A DNA stretch of 64,000 nt from the NCBI GenBank assembly GCA_000435835.1, contig FR883402.1, positions 1 through 64,000 of the forward strand. Direction: 5' to 3'. This document shows, piece after piece, positions 32,669-42,257 of this stretch. The notes below the pieces were generated by a model. The model did no database searches, was not told the DNA's origin, and worked only from the letters and a program-made list of their open reading frames with translations. The stretch is from Clostridium sp. CAG:221 (GTDB lineage: Bacteria; Bacillota; Clostridia; Clostridiales; Clostridiaceae). Made by a program: the position numbers and the translations under genes. Positions within the stretch are counted from its first letter, which is position 1. Every line of letters begins with the position of its first letter.

Positions 32669-32824
32669 ATGAAGAATGATAATAAGAGGACATATAGTAA
32701 AGAAAATTATTTGAGAAATGGAACAAAGACACAAAATCAATATGCAAAAAATAGCTTTAATAATAATGTTCAAGAACCAGCTTTAAATGAAAGTGGAGAA
32801 GAAGCAAAGAGAAGAGGATTTTAA
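32669..32824 (+). CDS. 51-residue hydrophilic small protein, unknown
   Basis: AGGAGG is placed 8-9 nt before the ATG. The protein is rich in Asn, Lys, Gln and Glu with almost no hydrophobic residues (ends ESGEEAKRRGF), so it is likely unstructured. Similar hydrophilic small proteins occur at 50.4-51.0 kb. In spore formers such proteins are often spore-associated, but that is inference from composition only. A terminator hairpin follows directly. Confidence 0.6.
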   Translation: MKNDNKRTYSKENYLRNGTKTQNQYAKNSFNNNVQEPALNESGEEAKRRGF

Positions 32825-32835
32825 TAGCTTTATTG

Positions 32836-32870
32836 CTACAGCACTAAATATTTAGCGCTGTAGTTTCTTT
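32836..32870 (+). terminator. terminator behind the two small ORFs
   Basis: Stem CTACAGC / GCTGTAG (32836-32842 with 32857-32863) with an inner CTAAA/TTTAG pairing, followed by TTTCTTT. Confidence 0.7.
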
Positions 32871-32974
32871 GTGATACAAAATAAATGTTAAGTAATATTT
32901 TTCATCAATTATGTATTATGAAAAAATATGAAACATATATTTATATTGTAAAAAACTTAGATGGGGGAAATCAT

Positions 32975-35062
32975 ATGAATTTAATTGTTTTAGCTCCAGT
33001 AGGAGCAACAGTGGCATTATTATTTGCGGCATATTTTACTTATACAATTTTTAAAGTAGATGAAGGCACTGACAGCATGAAGCACATTGCAGAGAGTATA
33101 CGTAAGGGTGCAAATGCCTATTTAAAAAGGCAGTATATTGCTGTAGGTAAATTTTTTATAGTAATTTTTATCTTGCTTTTAATTCTTTCTTATTTTGATT
33201 ATGTATCTATATTCATTCCATATGCCTTTGTAACAGGAGGATTTTTCTCAGCTCTTAGTGGATATTTAGGAATGAAAATAGCTACTAATTCCAATGCAAG
33301 AACTGCTAATGCTTGTACGAAGAGCTTGAATAGCGGGTTAAGAGTTGCATTTTTCAGTGGAGCAGTAATGGGATTGGTAGTAGTAGGACTTGCTCTTTTG
33401 GATATAAGTATATGGTATTATATTTTAAATTGGTATTATCATGGTGATGCAGCTGCTATTGCATCAACAATGCTTACATTTGGTATGGGTGCTTCTGCAA
33501 TGGCTCTATTTGCCAGAGTAGGTGGAGGTATATTTACTAAGGCAGCTGATGTAGGTGCAGACTTAGTAGGAAAAGTTGAAATAGGAATTCCAGAAGATGA
33601 TCCAAGAAATCCAGCTGTTATAGCTGACAATGTTGGTGATAATGTTGGTGATGTTGCTGGTATGGGAGCAGATTTATTTGAATCATATCTAGGTGCAATA
33701 GTTTCATCTTGTGCACTTGCTATTTCAGCAGGACTTAAGGCTAATGGTGTAGCACTTCCTCTTATTATCGCAGCCCTTGGAATTATTGCATCAATTATTG
33801 GTACTTTCTTTGTTAAGGCAAAGGAAGATGTATCTCAAAAATCACTTCTTGCAGCTTTAAGACGAGGAACATACTCAGCTGCAATAATTATTGCAATTGT
33901 ATCATATTTCTTAGTTTCAAATGTTTTAGGAAATAAATATATAGGAATATATTTTGCTATACTTTCAGGACTTGTAGCAGGTATTTTAATTGGATTTTTA
34001 ACTGAATACTATACCAGTGATAACTATAAACCAACTAGAACCATTGCAGAATCTTCAGAAACAGGTTCAGCAACAGTAATTATCACAGGATTATCTGTAG
34101 GAATGAAATCAACAGCTTTTCCAGTAATAGTAGTAGGTTTATCAATACTTATAAGTTATGTGGTGGCAGGAGGTCTTCATAGCTATAGTTTGGGGCTTTA
34201 TGGTATTGGGATTTCTTCAGTGGGGATGCTTTCAACTTTAGGAATAACTTTGGCCACAGATGCTTATGGACCTGTAGCAGATAATGCTGGAGGAATTGCT
34301 GAAATGGCAGGATTAGATCCAGCTGTAAGAGAAAGGACAGATGCACTTGACTCATTAGGAAATACTACTGCAGCAACAGGAAAAGGGTTTGCCATTGGTT
34401 CAGCAGCTTTAACAGCACTTGCTTTTATAGCTGCTTATAAAGATTCAATAGAGCAAATAGTAGAAAAAAACTCTGATTTAACCTTCAAGTTTGACCTTTC
34501 AATTTTAAATCCTAATGTTTTAATAGGCTTACTTATAGGTACTATGGTTACTTTTGCATTTTCTTCTTTCACCATGAGTGCAGTAGGGAGAGCAGCCAGC
34601 AAGATTGTTATTGAAGTAAGAAGACAGTTTAAGGAAATCAAAGGTTTAATGGAAGGTAAATCAGATCCAGATTATGCATCATGTGTTGATATATGTACTA
34701 AATCAGCACTAAGGGAACTTATAATAATTGCAGCTATTGCACTTATTACACCAATTGCAGTTGGACTTATACTAGGGCCTAATGGTGTGGCAGGTTTGCT
34801 TGGTGGATCAACTACCAGTGGCTTTGTTTTAGCAGTTATGATGTCAAACTCAGGTGGATCATGGGATAATGCTAAGAAATATATTGAAGCAGGTAATTGT
34901 GGAGGAAAAGGTTCAGAAAATCATAAGGCAACAGTGGTAGGAGACACAGTAGGAGATCCTTTTAAAGATACTTCAGGGCCAGCTTTAAACATTTTAATTA
35001 AGCTTATGTCAGTAATAGCAATTGTTTTTGGTATGATAATACTTAAGTTTTCAATTTTCTAA
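32975..35062 (+). CDS. hppA: K+-dependent membrane-bound pyrophosphatase (ion pump)
   Basis: A 695-residue integral membrane protein with about 15-16 helices that couples PPi hydrolysis to H+ or Na+ export. The catalytic region around DVGADLVGKVEIGIPEDD and NVGDNVGDVAGMGADLFE is intact. The segment GNTTAATGKGFAIGSAAL has Ala where K+-independent enzymes have Lys, so this belongs to the K+-dependent branch, which includes both Na+ and H+ pumps. I start at the ATG at 32975 (GGGGG about 7 nt upstream); the earlier in-frame start at 32885 has no ribosome binding site and adds 30 non-family residues. Confidence 0.94.
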   Translation: MNLIVLAPVGATVALLFAAYFTYTIFKVDEGTDSMKHIAESIRKGANAYLKRQYIAVGKFFIVIFILLLILSYFDYVSIFIPYAFVTGGFFSALSGYLGMKIATNSNARTANACTKSLNSGLRVAFFSGAVMGLVVVGLALLDISIWYYILNWYYHGDAAAIASTMLTFGMGASAMALFARVGGGIFTKAADVGADLVGKVEIGIPEDDPRNPAVIADNVGDNVGDVAGMGADLFESYLGAIVSSCALAISAGLKANGVALPLIIAALGIIASIIGTFFVKAKEDVSQKSLLAALRRGTYSAAIIIAIVSYFLVSNVLGNKYIGIYFAILSGLVAGILIGFLTEYYTSDNYKPTRTIAESSETGSATVIITGLSVGMKSTAFPVIVVGLSILISYVVAGGLHSYSLGLYGIGISSVGMLSTLGITLATDAYGPVADNAGGIAEMAGLDPAVRERTDALDSLGNTTAATGKGFAIGSAALTALAFIAAYKDSIEQIVEKNSDLTFKFDLSILNPNVLIGLLIGTMVTFAFSSFTMSAVGRAASKIVIEVRRQFKEIKGLMEGKSDPDYASCVDICTKSALRELIIIAAIALITPIAVGLILGPNGVAGLLGGSTTSGFVLAVMMSNSGGSWDNAKKYIEAGNCGGKGSENHKATVVGDTVGDPFKDTSGPALNILIKLMSVIAIVFGMIILKFSIF

Positions 35063-35073
35063 TTTTTAATTAT

Positions 35074-35107
35074 TAAAGGGAGCAATATTTTATATTGTTC
35101 CCTTTAT
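35074..35107. terminator. terminator between hppA and the secreted amidase-like gene
   Basis: Stem AAAGGGAGCAATA paired with its near-complement across an about 7-nt loop, bounded by A and T residues. It can serve both convergent genes. Confidence 0.75.
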
Positions 35108-35111
35108 AATA

Positions 35112-36263
35112 TTAATAATGAACATCTAAAAAATGAAATCTAATGTTGTCATTGCTCCATCCTAAATCATATGGAACCAGTAGTCTATCAGTATTATGAC
35201 AAGTAACTAGAGGATATCCTTTAGAGTCTAATCCAGTGACTGTAGAAATGTGAGTAATCCTTCCTCTTTTTTCGTAACCTACAAAATCTCCAGGTCTTAA
35301 ATTAAAGGCTGCTTTATAGACGTCATTATAGCTTCCTTTAGCAATATATGATGCTCTACCGCTATTAACCATGTAGTTTTTAAATTCCTGAGCATTAACC
35401 CAAGCTTTAGTACCAGACTTTCCAAAGTAGCTCCAAGAAGAGTTTTTCTTAAAGTTTCCTCCTTCATATAGTATTTGAGAAGCAAAGTTAGCACAATCAC
35501 CACCATCGGGGTTAAAGTTTTTGTAGTCCTTATTGTATTTAAATAAATGTTCCTCATCATCGGATATACCACAATAAGTATGGGCGTAATCAATAGCTTT
35601 TTTTGTTCTTTCGTCTGGTGTATATTCAGGCGCTTTATGTGATAATATGTAATTTTTAATTTCATCAGATTTTATGTTGTTTAAATCTAATGAATCAGCT
35701 AATGGATCTGTATACCATTCTTTTTCAATGATAAATCTGTTATCATCATTTTTTCTTAAATTCAAATAATGGCATGTGCCTAGTTTAAATCTATTTTCTA
35801 TACCTGGTTCATCTTCATATTTATAGAAAAATTCTGTGGACACATAACAGATAATTCCATATAAATCCTTCTCTTTTTCGCTTGCTTTACTTATCTTTAC
35901 AATAGAATTAATCCTACTAAAACTAGCGCCTTGTTTTTCACACCAGTTGGAAAAGTATTTAATTTTTTTTGTTTCATTTTCATAAGCCCACTGACCAGTT
36001 TTTTTGTCCAAATTATAAAAGGATTTTAAACCTTCACTATCTTTAGATAAAATAGATGAATTTCTATTGAGAAATAAGTTATCTAGTAAGGGTTTAAACT
36101 GAGACTTTAAGTCTTCCTTATCTTCAATGAGATTAACCTCTTCCTCCATTGTAGTAATATCATCTTTAGGCAGGTTACAACTGTAACAAGAAATGGAGCA
36201 TATATTTAAAAGTAAGCAAAAGAAAGATATTAATTTTACTAATAAACTAATTTTCAAAGACAT
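35112..36263 (-). CDS. secreted or lipid-anchored protein with C-terminal amidase domain (Amidase_6 type)
   Basis: A 383-residue exported protein. The N-terminal hydrophobic segment (residues about 4-27) ends in a Cys-rich stretch (CSISCYSC) that could be a lipobox or a cleavage site. Residues about 40-220 are a variable charged region. From about 225 there is an Amidase_6-like domain with the catalytic-type DCANFASQILYEGG, then RPGDFVGYEKRGRITHISTVTG and a late CHNTDRL. Such proteins are often linked to the cell wall, but the substrate is unknown. ATG at 36263 with AAAGG upstream; a TTG start one codon earlier is less likely. Confidence 0.72.
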   Translation of the reverse strand: MSLKISLLVKLISFFCLLLNICSISCYSCNLPKDDITTMEEEVNLIEDKEDLKSQFKPLLDNLFLNRNSSILSKDSEGLKSFYNLDKKTGQWAYENETKKIKYFSNWCEKQGASFSRINSIVKISKASEKEKDLYGIICYVSTEFFYKYEDEPGIENRFKLGTCHYLNLRKNDDNRFIIEKEWYTDPLADSLDLNNIKSDEIKNYILSHKAPEYTPDERTKKAIDYAHTYCGISDDEEHLFKYNKDYKNFNPDGGDCANFASQILYEGGNFKKNSSWSYFGKSGTKAWVNAQEFKNYMVNSGRASYIAKGSYNDVYKAAFNLRPGDFVGYEKRGRITHISTVTGLDSKGYPLVTCHNTDRLLVPYDLGWSNDNIRFHFLDVHY

Positions 36264-36435
36264 CAAACCTTTCTATAACAGTTTAGAATGAAAAATACTA
36301 ATTAATGCAAATATTTAATTATATTTTATGCAATTATAGAATTTTTATAGGTGTTAAATTAATCTTATAAATACTGTGGAATATGGAAGTGGAAAATCAT
36401 AAAATAATTAAAGTTAAATATAAAGGAGTAGGATT

Positions 36436-37395
36436 ATGTCAAAGAAGGATTTAACTAGATTATTTGATAATGCCTTTACGATACCTTTTGATGATGAAGA
36501 TAAAATTGTTTTTATGTCAGATGTGCATCGTGGTGATGGAACATATTACGATGCCTTATTAAATAATAGAAATATATATTTGACAGCTCTTAGATATTAT
36601 CTTAGAAATAATTTCACTTATGTGGAAGTAGGTGATGGCGATGAACTATGGAAAAATAGGGATTTTACTGAAATAGCATATGCATACGAATCAGTATTTA
36701 GAGTATTTAATAAATTTAGCAAAAAAGATAGGATTTTTATTATATATGGAAATCATGATATAATAAAGAGTAAAAAAAATTTTAAATTAAAGCAAGAAAA
36801 ATGTATAAATAAAATTGGTGCAAAATATGGCAGTGAATTTATACACTTTATAAATAACAATACATTTTATGAAGGAATTAATTTTTTATATACTCCACTA
36901 AATGAAAAATTTCTTGTAACCCATGGACATCAAATAGATCTGACTAATTCTACCTTTAAAGATATAAGTAAAATATTAGTGAGATATATTTGGAAGTTTA
37001 TGTATGGAATAGCAGGTTTTCGTGATCCAACTAATTCAGCAAAAAGTAAAAATAAAAGAACACTTATTGATAATAAATTACAACAATGGGTTAAAGAAAA
37101 TGGTAAAATGCTTATATGTGGGCATACCCATAATAGTTATTTTCCAGATATTCATGAACCACCATATTTTAATGATGGATGTTGTGTACTTCCAGATGCA
37201 GCAACAGCAATTGAAATCTCAGGAGGAAAGATATCTTTAGTGAAGTGGAGCGTACAGGCTCAGGAGACTGGGATACTTTGGGTGAAGAAAGCAATTATTG
37301 GAGGTCCTGTAGCCATTGAAAACTATTTGTTATGGGCAAGGTATGAAAGGGATAGGTTAAGAAAAGTAGAAGAGGAAGAAAGAAAGAATAAATAA
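36436..37395 (+). CDS. calcineurin-like metallophosphoesterase
   Basis: A 319-residue cytoplasmic phosphoesterase with the full metal-binding set: SDVHRGD (residues about 28-34), GDGDELW, YGNHDI, THGHQ and CGHTHN. The pattern resembles the LpxH/UDP-diacylglucosamine-hydrolase-like subgroup, but a Gram-positive has no lipid A, so the substrate must differ. AAAGGAG stands 8 nt before the ATG. The SDR gene follows after 34 nt and probably shares the transcript. Confidence 0.85.
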   Translation: MSKKDLTRLFDNAFTIPFDDEDKIVFMSDVHRGDGTYYDALLNNRNIYLTALRYYLRNNFTYVEVGDGDELWKNRDFTEIAYAYESVFRVFNKFSKKDRIFIIYGNHDIIKSKKNFKLKQEKCINKIGAKYGSEFIHFINNNTFYEGINFLYTPLNEKFLVTHGHQIDLTNSTFKDISKILVRYIWKFMYGIAGFRDPTNSAKSKNKRTLIDNKLQQWVKENGKMLICGHTHNSYFPDIHEPPYFNDGCCVLPDAATAIEISGGKISLVKWSVQAQETGILWVKKAIIGGPVAIENYLLWARYERDRLRKVEEEERKNK

Positions 37396-37429
37396 AATTA
37401 TAGTAAGATTATGTAAGGAGAATCAGAAG

Positions 37430-38167
37430 ATGAATTTAAGTGGTAAAGTTATATTGGTTACAGGTGCATCAAGGGGTATTGGTAGAGCCATCGCTATTGA
37501 ACTTGCATCAAAAGGGGCTACAATAGCAATAAATTACTCGAAAGATGATGAAGGAGCAAAAGCTACTTTAGAAAATGTTTTTGAAAGCGGCGGATATGGA
37601 AAACTATTTAAGAAAGATATTTCTAATTATGATAATTGTAAAGAACTTATGGATGAAGTTATAGGAACCTTTGGTAAGTTGGATGTATTAGTAAATAATG
37701 CAGGAAGATCAAAGATTGGATTATTAATGGATATGTCTGTAGAAGAAATAAGCGATTTAATAAATACAAACTTGATGGGGGCAATATATCTTTCAAAGCT
37801 AGCCGTTAATAATATGCTAAAAAATGGTGGCAATATAATAAATATTTCATCTGTCTGGGGAGAAGCTGGTGCTTCATGTGAAGTGGTCTATTCAGCAACT
37901 AAGGGAGGTCTTAATTTATTTACTAAAGCTTTAGCAAAAGAAGTGGCTTCATTTAATATAAGAGTAAATGCAGTGGCACCAGGAGTTATTAATACTGAAA
38001 TGAATAATGTATTTGATAGTGAGGAGAAGGAAGCCTTAAAGGCGGAAATACCTATGATGAGATTTGGTGAGGCTCATGAAGTAGCAAGAGTTGTTAGCTT
38101 TTTATGTGATGATAAATGTAAGTATCTTACTGGACAGATAATAAGAATAGATGGTGGATTTATTTAA
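37430..38167 (+). CDS. SDR-family reductase (YmfI-like, possibly EF-P 5-aminopentanone reductase)
   Basis: A 245-residue short-chain dehydrogenase: cofactor motif TGASRGIGRA (residues 11-20), NNAG, catalytic Ser with Tyr154 and Lys158 (YSATK), C-terminal YLTGQIIRIDGG. It resembles the fatty-acid FabG at 55.6 kb, but the stretch NISSVWGEAGASCEVVYSATKGG fits the YmfI subgroup, which reduces the 5-aminopentanone modification on elongation factor P. No efp gene is near, so a general carbonyl reductase remains possible. Confidence 0.75.
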   Translation: MNLSGKVILVTGASRGIGRAIAIELASKGATIAINYSKDDEGAKATLENVFESGGYGKLFKKDISNYDNCKELMDEVIGTFGKLDVLVNNAGRSKIGLLMDMSVEEISDLINTNLMGAIYLSKLAVNNMLKNGGNIINISSVWGEAGASCEVVYSATKGGLNLFTKALAKEVASFNIRVNAVAPGVINTEMNNVFDSEEKEALKAEIPMMRFGEAHEVARVVSFLCDDKCKYLTGQIIRIDGGFI

Positions 38168-38196
38168 ATTTTAGCAGAAATGTAAGGTGGAACATT

Positions 38197-38610
38197 ATGA
38201 TAAAAGTAAAGATAGACAAGAATAAAAAAGGAGAACCTAATTTTAAATTACATTTTAAGAAGATTAATGAAAAAGAAGAAAGACTTTTAAAGAGAGCTTT
38301 AATGGAAGGTAGGGAGATAAAAGGAAGTTTCAAATATGAAATTCCTCTTAGGTTCTTTATGCCTATTATCAGAAATATAAAAAAAGAAAATCTAAAAATT
38401 GATAGATATAGCAAAAATACATTTTATGAATTTTCAGATAGGTATGATGAAAAATATTACTATTCATTTGAGATAAATGCAAAGTATATGAAGAAATGGC
38501 GTCAGGAAGAGTGTCCAGATATTTTTAAGGTAGAAATAGATAGTGAAACGCTAGAACTAAAAAAAGAAGTTATATTTAAAAAGATTGATAGAAGAATAAA
38601 AGATGCTTAA
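38197..38610 (+). CDS. unknown 137-residue protein
   Basis: A soluble, strongly basic and charged protein (MIKVKIDKNKKGEPNFKLHF at the start) with no recognised domain. A GGTGGA ribosome binding site lies about 7 nt before the ATG. It is 29 nt after the SDR gene, and the terminator that follows closes the three-gene unit. Confidence 0.62.
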   Translation: MIKVKIDKNKKGEPNFKLHFKKINEKEERLLKRALMEGREIKGSFKYEIPLRFFMPIIRNIKKENLKIDRYSKNTFYEFSDRYDEKYYYSFEINAKYMKKWRQEECPDIFKVEIDSETLELKKEVIFKKIDRRIKDA

Positions 38611-38632
38611 ACTTTAAGCATCTTTTATTTTT
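38598..38632. terminator. bidirectional terminator between the unknown protein and the histidine kinase
   Basis: Perfect stem AAAGATGCTTAA / TTAAGCATCTTT overlapping the end of the 137-residue gene, followed by T residues on the plus strand and preceded by A residues for the minus-strand kinase gene. Confidence 0.85.
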
Positions 38633-40148
38633 AGTTAAGATTATCATCATCAGCTTTTGATAAGGTAAATTTAAATAATACTCCATTTAGACTATTAGTC
38701 ATGGAAAAAGTACTATTGTGAAGTTCTAAAATTTTCTGAACAATTGCAAGTCCAAGTCCAAAGCTATTGGTAGATCTATTACCAGACTTATCAAGCTTAT
38801 AAAACTTAATAAAAATATTGTCAAGCTCTTCTTCAGGAATATGTGTGCCAGTATTTTCAATAGATATTTCAAAGTTGTCAGCATTTTCAATTATACTGAT
38901 ATTTATATTATTTCCACCAGGGGTATACTTTATTGAGTTGGTAATTAAGTTTTGAATAACCTGTTCAATTTTAAGAATATCACCTTGTACGTATGCAAAA
39001 TCAGGAATATCTAGATAGTTTACTGTAATATCCTTATCCTTAAGCTCTAAGCTAAGGTTCTTAACTTTGGCATTTATTAGTCTTACTATATTAAAACTTT
39101 CAATTTGTAAAAGCATTGAATTGGATTCTAATTTGGAAAGCTCCAGCATGCTGGTAACAAGTGTATTCATTTTTCCAGCTTCATCAATGATTGTTTCAAG
39201 ATATATCTGAGCATTTTCAGGTGAAACAATACCATCTTTTAAGCCTTCAGCATAACCACTTATTATACCAATAGGAGTTTTTAAATCATGACTTACGCTG
39301 GCTACAAAATCCTTACGCATAGTTTCTAGCTCACGTTCTTTTTCTATATCAGCCTCTAATTGTATATTTTTTTCTTTTAAATCATCAAGAGATTTTTTTA
39401 AATTGGCTGATAGAAAGTTTAGTGTCATAGCTAAGCTACCAATTTCATCATCAGAGGTTACGTCGCATTTAACACTAAAATCTAAGTTTGACATCTTTCT
39501 TGCAATATTATTTAAGTTTTTCAATGGTTTAGCTATAAGGTTGGCGTAAACTATTGAAAGGAATGTTGCAACAATTATGAAGCCAATAAGAAGATAGAAG
39601 TAAAATGTTCTTATAACTGAACCAGCTTCTTTTATTGGCTGAATTGATGATACAGAAATAAATAGTGCATCATTTTCATTTTGTAGGGACATAGGAGCCA
39701 CAATTCCTATTTGCTTTGAATCGCGAGAGCGATTAGTAAAAATAGTGGAAAGAGGTTTATTTTCTTCTAATACTGCATTAATAAGGTTAGTGTTAGATAA
39801 TAACTCTGCACAAAAATTTGTAAGGGTAGAAAAAGTATTATCAGAGTTTTGGTTATTTGATACATAAACAAAATCGTTTCTGTATAAAGGAATAATAGCA
39901 ACTCTAGAAGAATTTTTTTCCTCATAATTTGTTAATGCACTAGATAATACTTGGTTATTATTTATTTCATAGGAATACATATATCTAAATTCATTAGCTT
40001 GATTAAGAAGATAGAGTTTCTTTTTATATAGATAGAAATCTTCAAAAAATAAAAGTTGAAAGAATAAAGTTATAAAAAATACTCCTAATATTAAGCCTAA
40101 GGTTATGGTAAATAGTTTTCTGCTGATACTTTTATTATTGGTTGACAT
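38631..40148 (-). CDS. sensor histidine kinase
   Basis: A 505-residue membrane kinase: TM1 at about residues 10-35, an extracytoplasmic sensor region of about 140 residues, TM2 at about 180-203, a HAMP linker, HisKA with the phospho-acceptor His287 (SVSHDLKTPIG), and a HATPase domain (NLITNSIKYTPGG, then NSFGLGLAIVQKIL). The signal is unknown. I start at the ATG at 40148, which overlaps the end of the response regulator gene by 14 nt, so the two are translationally coupled. A GTG at 40163 is an alternative. Confidence 0.9.
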   Translation of the reverse strand: MSTNNKSISRKLFTITLGLILGVFFITLFFQLLFFEDFYLYKKKLYLLNQANEFRYMYSYEINNNQVLSSALTNYEEKNSSRVAIIPLYRNDFVYVSNNQNSDNTFSTLTNFCAELLSNTNLINAVLEENKPLSTIFTNRSRDSKQIGIVAPMSLQNENDALFISVSSIQPIKEAGSVIRTFYFYLLIGFIIVATFLSIVYANLIAKPLKNLNNIARKMSNLDFSVKCDVTSDDEIGSLAMTLNFLSANLKKSLDDLKEKNIQLEADIEKERELETMRKDFVASVSHDLKTPIGIISGYAEGLKDGIVSPENAQIYLETIIDEAGKMNTLVTSMLELSKLESNSMLLQIESFNIVRLINAKVKNLSLELKDKDITVNYLDIPDFAYVQGDILKIEQVIQNLITNSIKYTPGGNNINISIIENADNFEISIENTGTHIPEEELDNIFIKFYKLDKSGNRSTNSFGLGLAIVQKILELHNSTFSMTNSLNGVLFKFTLSKADDDNLN

Positions 40149-40815
40149 CAAATTTATACCCACTTCCTCTTACTGTTACAATGTAATTTGCTTTTTCACC
40201 AAGCTTTTCCCTAAGTCTTTTTATATTTGTGTCTACTGTACGAAGATCACCATAATAGTCTATTCCCCAGACATTATCTAAAATAGTATCTCTAGTTAAT
40301 GCTATGCCAATATTGTCAGATAGGTAAACAAGGAGTTCATATTCCTTTGGAGAAAGGGATAGTTGAACATTATCAACTTTTATTTCATGAGCAAGCTTGT
40401 TTATAGTAAGTCCATTATAATTTTTTGTAGAAGATTTATCTTCATTAAGATCAGCAGTTCTTTTTAAAAGTGCTTTGACTTTTGCTACAAGAATTTTTGG
40501 AGAAAAAGGCTTAGTTATGTAGTCGTCAGCTCCTATATCATAGCCATAAAGTTTATCTTCTTCCTGACTTTTTGCAGTAAGAAGAATTATTGGAATATCT
40601 GATACTGTTCTAATGTTTTCAAGAACAGTAAGGCCATCAATTTTAGGCATCATTATATCTAAAAGGATAAGGTCAACATTATTATTTTTAAAAGCCATAA
40701 GCCCTTCTTCACCATCACAGGCTTCAATCACAGAAAATCCTTCGCTTAATAGATAATCTTTCAGTAAAAAACGTATCCTAATTTCATCTTCAATAATAAG
40801 TATTGTTTTATTCAT
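40135..40815 (-). CDS. OmpR-family response regulator
   Basis: A 226-residue regulator. The receiver domain has the acidic pair Asp10-Glu11, phospho-acceptor Asp53 (LLDIMMP) and the conserved Lys in TKPFSP. The C-terminal winged helix has the usual RTVDTNIKRLREKLG and GSGYKFD. The ATG at 40815 is preceded by GGAGGAC at the right distance; the ATG at 40830 is part of that site. Partner of the overlapping kinase. Its targets are not evident. Confidence 0.93.
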   Translation of the reverse strand: MNKTILIIEDEIRIRFLLKDYLLSEGFSVIEACDGEEGLMAFKNNNVDLILLDIMMPKIDGLTVLENIRTVSDIPIILLTAKSQEEDKLYGYDIGADDYITKPFSPKILVAKVKALLKRTADLNEDKSSTKNYNGLTINKLAHEIKVDNVQLSLSPKEYELLVYLSDNIGIALTRDTILDNVWGIDYYGDLRTVDTNIKRLREKLGEKANYIVTVRGSGYKFDVNQ

Positions 40816-41003
40816 AAATAAGTCCTCCATTATATACTTAATAATAATTATAGTCTAAAAACTTAAAAATAAAAACATGTTAATATATTGTTGTAATTAA
40901 TATTTAAACATATTATTATAAAAAGAAGTGGATTAAAAATGGATTTTAGCTCTCCATAAAGGCATTTAAAACAATTATAGGAGATGGGAAAGGAAATTAT
41001 CAG

Positions 41004-42242
41004 ATGATAAAATTAAATTTTGATGTTAAAAAACACAAATTAGAAAACGGGTTAGAAGTATTAACAATAAAAAAGGATACACAAATATCTTCTATTAATG
41101 TAGGAATAAAGGTTGGCTCATTAAATGAAAGTAAGGATGAAAAGGGGATTTCACATTTTATTGAGCATATGATGTTTAAAGGAACAACTAAAAGAGGCTT
41201 TGAAAAGTTAAATGATGATTTAGAATCATTAGGCGGAGAATATAATGCATACACTGATTATTCCATTACTGTTTACTCTATAAGCTGCCTGGAAGAGGAA
41301 TTGGGAAATGCAATAGAGTTATTGGGAGATATGGTTACTAACTCTGTATTTTTAAAAGAGGAGATAGAGAAAGAAAGAGGAGTAATTCTTGCAGAAATGA
41401 AGGCTAGTATGGATAGTGTGGAGGATTTAAGCTTTAAGAGAGTTAATGAAATTGCATTTGAAAAAAGCTGTTTAAGATATGATGTGGCAGGAACAGAAAA
41501 GAACGTAAAGAAATTTACTAGAAAAGATCTTATAAGTTATTATGAAAAACACTATATACCTAATAATACATTAATAACTATGGTTTCATCTTTGGAACAT
41601 GAAGAAGCTTTAGAGAAAATAAAAGAAAACTTTGGTCATTGGCAAGCTAAAGAAGCAATTGCAGTAGAAATAATTGATGAGCAAAATAAGACCATTAGAA
41701 AAACAACCCATAAGAAAAATATTGAATTAAGTACTATAATGTATTTATTTACTTTTTATGATTTAGAAAAGGATTTAGAATTACCACTTAGAATACTTAA
41801 TCATAGATTAGGAGAAAGTTCTAATTCACTTTTATTTAGAGAAGTAAGAGAAATTAGAGGGCTTGCCTATGATATATATTCACATCTTGATATGACTAAT
41901 CATATAAAGTCATTGTACATTTATACGGCTGTTGCTGAGGAAGATGTTAATAAGACAATAGAAGCAATAAATGAAATTTTAGAAGGCGTTAAGGAAAAGA
42001 AAATAGAAATTGGCGATAGAGATCTTGATATAATGAAGAAGGTTCATAAAACAGCTGTTATTTCAACTTTAGATGATTCTTCTGAATTATGCAGTTATAT
42101 TTTAAATCAATCCATAGAAGATGAGGATATTTATGAGTTTTTACATGATATGGAGAGAATTAATAACATTACAAGTGATGAAATTTATGAGGCAGCTAAT
42201 AAAGTTTTAAAAAATCCAACTATTCATATATTAAAATCTTAA
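41004..42242 (+). CDS. M16-family zinc metallopeptidase
   Basis: A 412-residue peptidase of the pitrilysin/processing-peptidase family. The inverted zinc motif HFIEH is at residues 51-55 and the third ligand Glu131 lies 76 residues on (ILAEMKA), the expected distance. The C-terminal half carries FREVREIRGLAYDIYS, the R/Y substrate-binding segment. This resembles the PqqL/YmxG-type peptidases of Firmicutes. It is cytoplasmic, with no signal peptide. recX follows after 15 nt. Confidence 0.87.
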   Translation: MIKLNFDVKKHKLENGLEVLTIKKDTQISSINVGIKVGSLNESKDEKGISHFIEHMMFKGTTKRGFEKLNDDLESLGGEYNAYTDYSITVYSISCLEEELGNAIELLGDMVTNSVFLKEEIEKERGVILAEMKASMDSVEDLSFKRVNEIAFEKSCLRYDVAGTEKNVKKFTRKDLISYYEKHYIPNNTLITMVSSLEHEEALEKIKENFGHWQAKEAIAVEIIDEQNKTIRKTTHKKNIELSTIMYLFTFYDLEKDLELPLRILNHRLGESSNSLLFREVREIRGLAYDIYSHLDMTNHIKSLYIYTAVAEEDVNKTIEAINEILEGVKEKKIEIGDRDLDIMKKVHKTAVISTLDDSSELCSYILNQSIEDEDIYEFLHDMERINNITSDEIYEAANKVLKNPTIHILKS

Positions 42243-42257
42243 AAGGTGGATATAATT

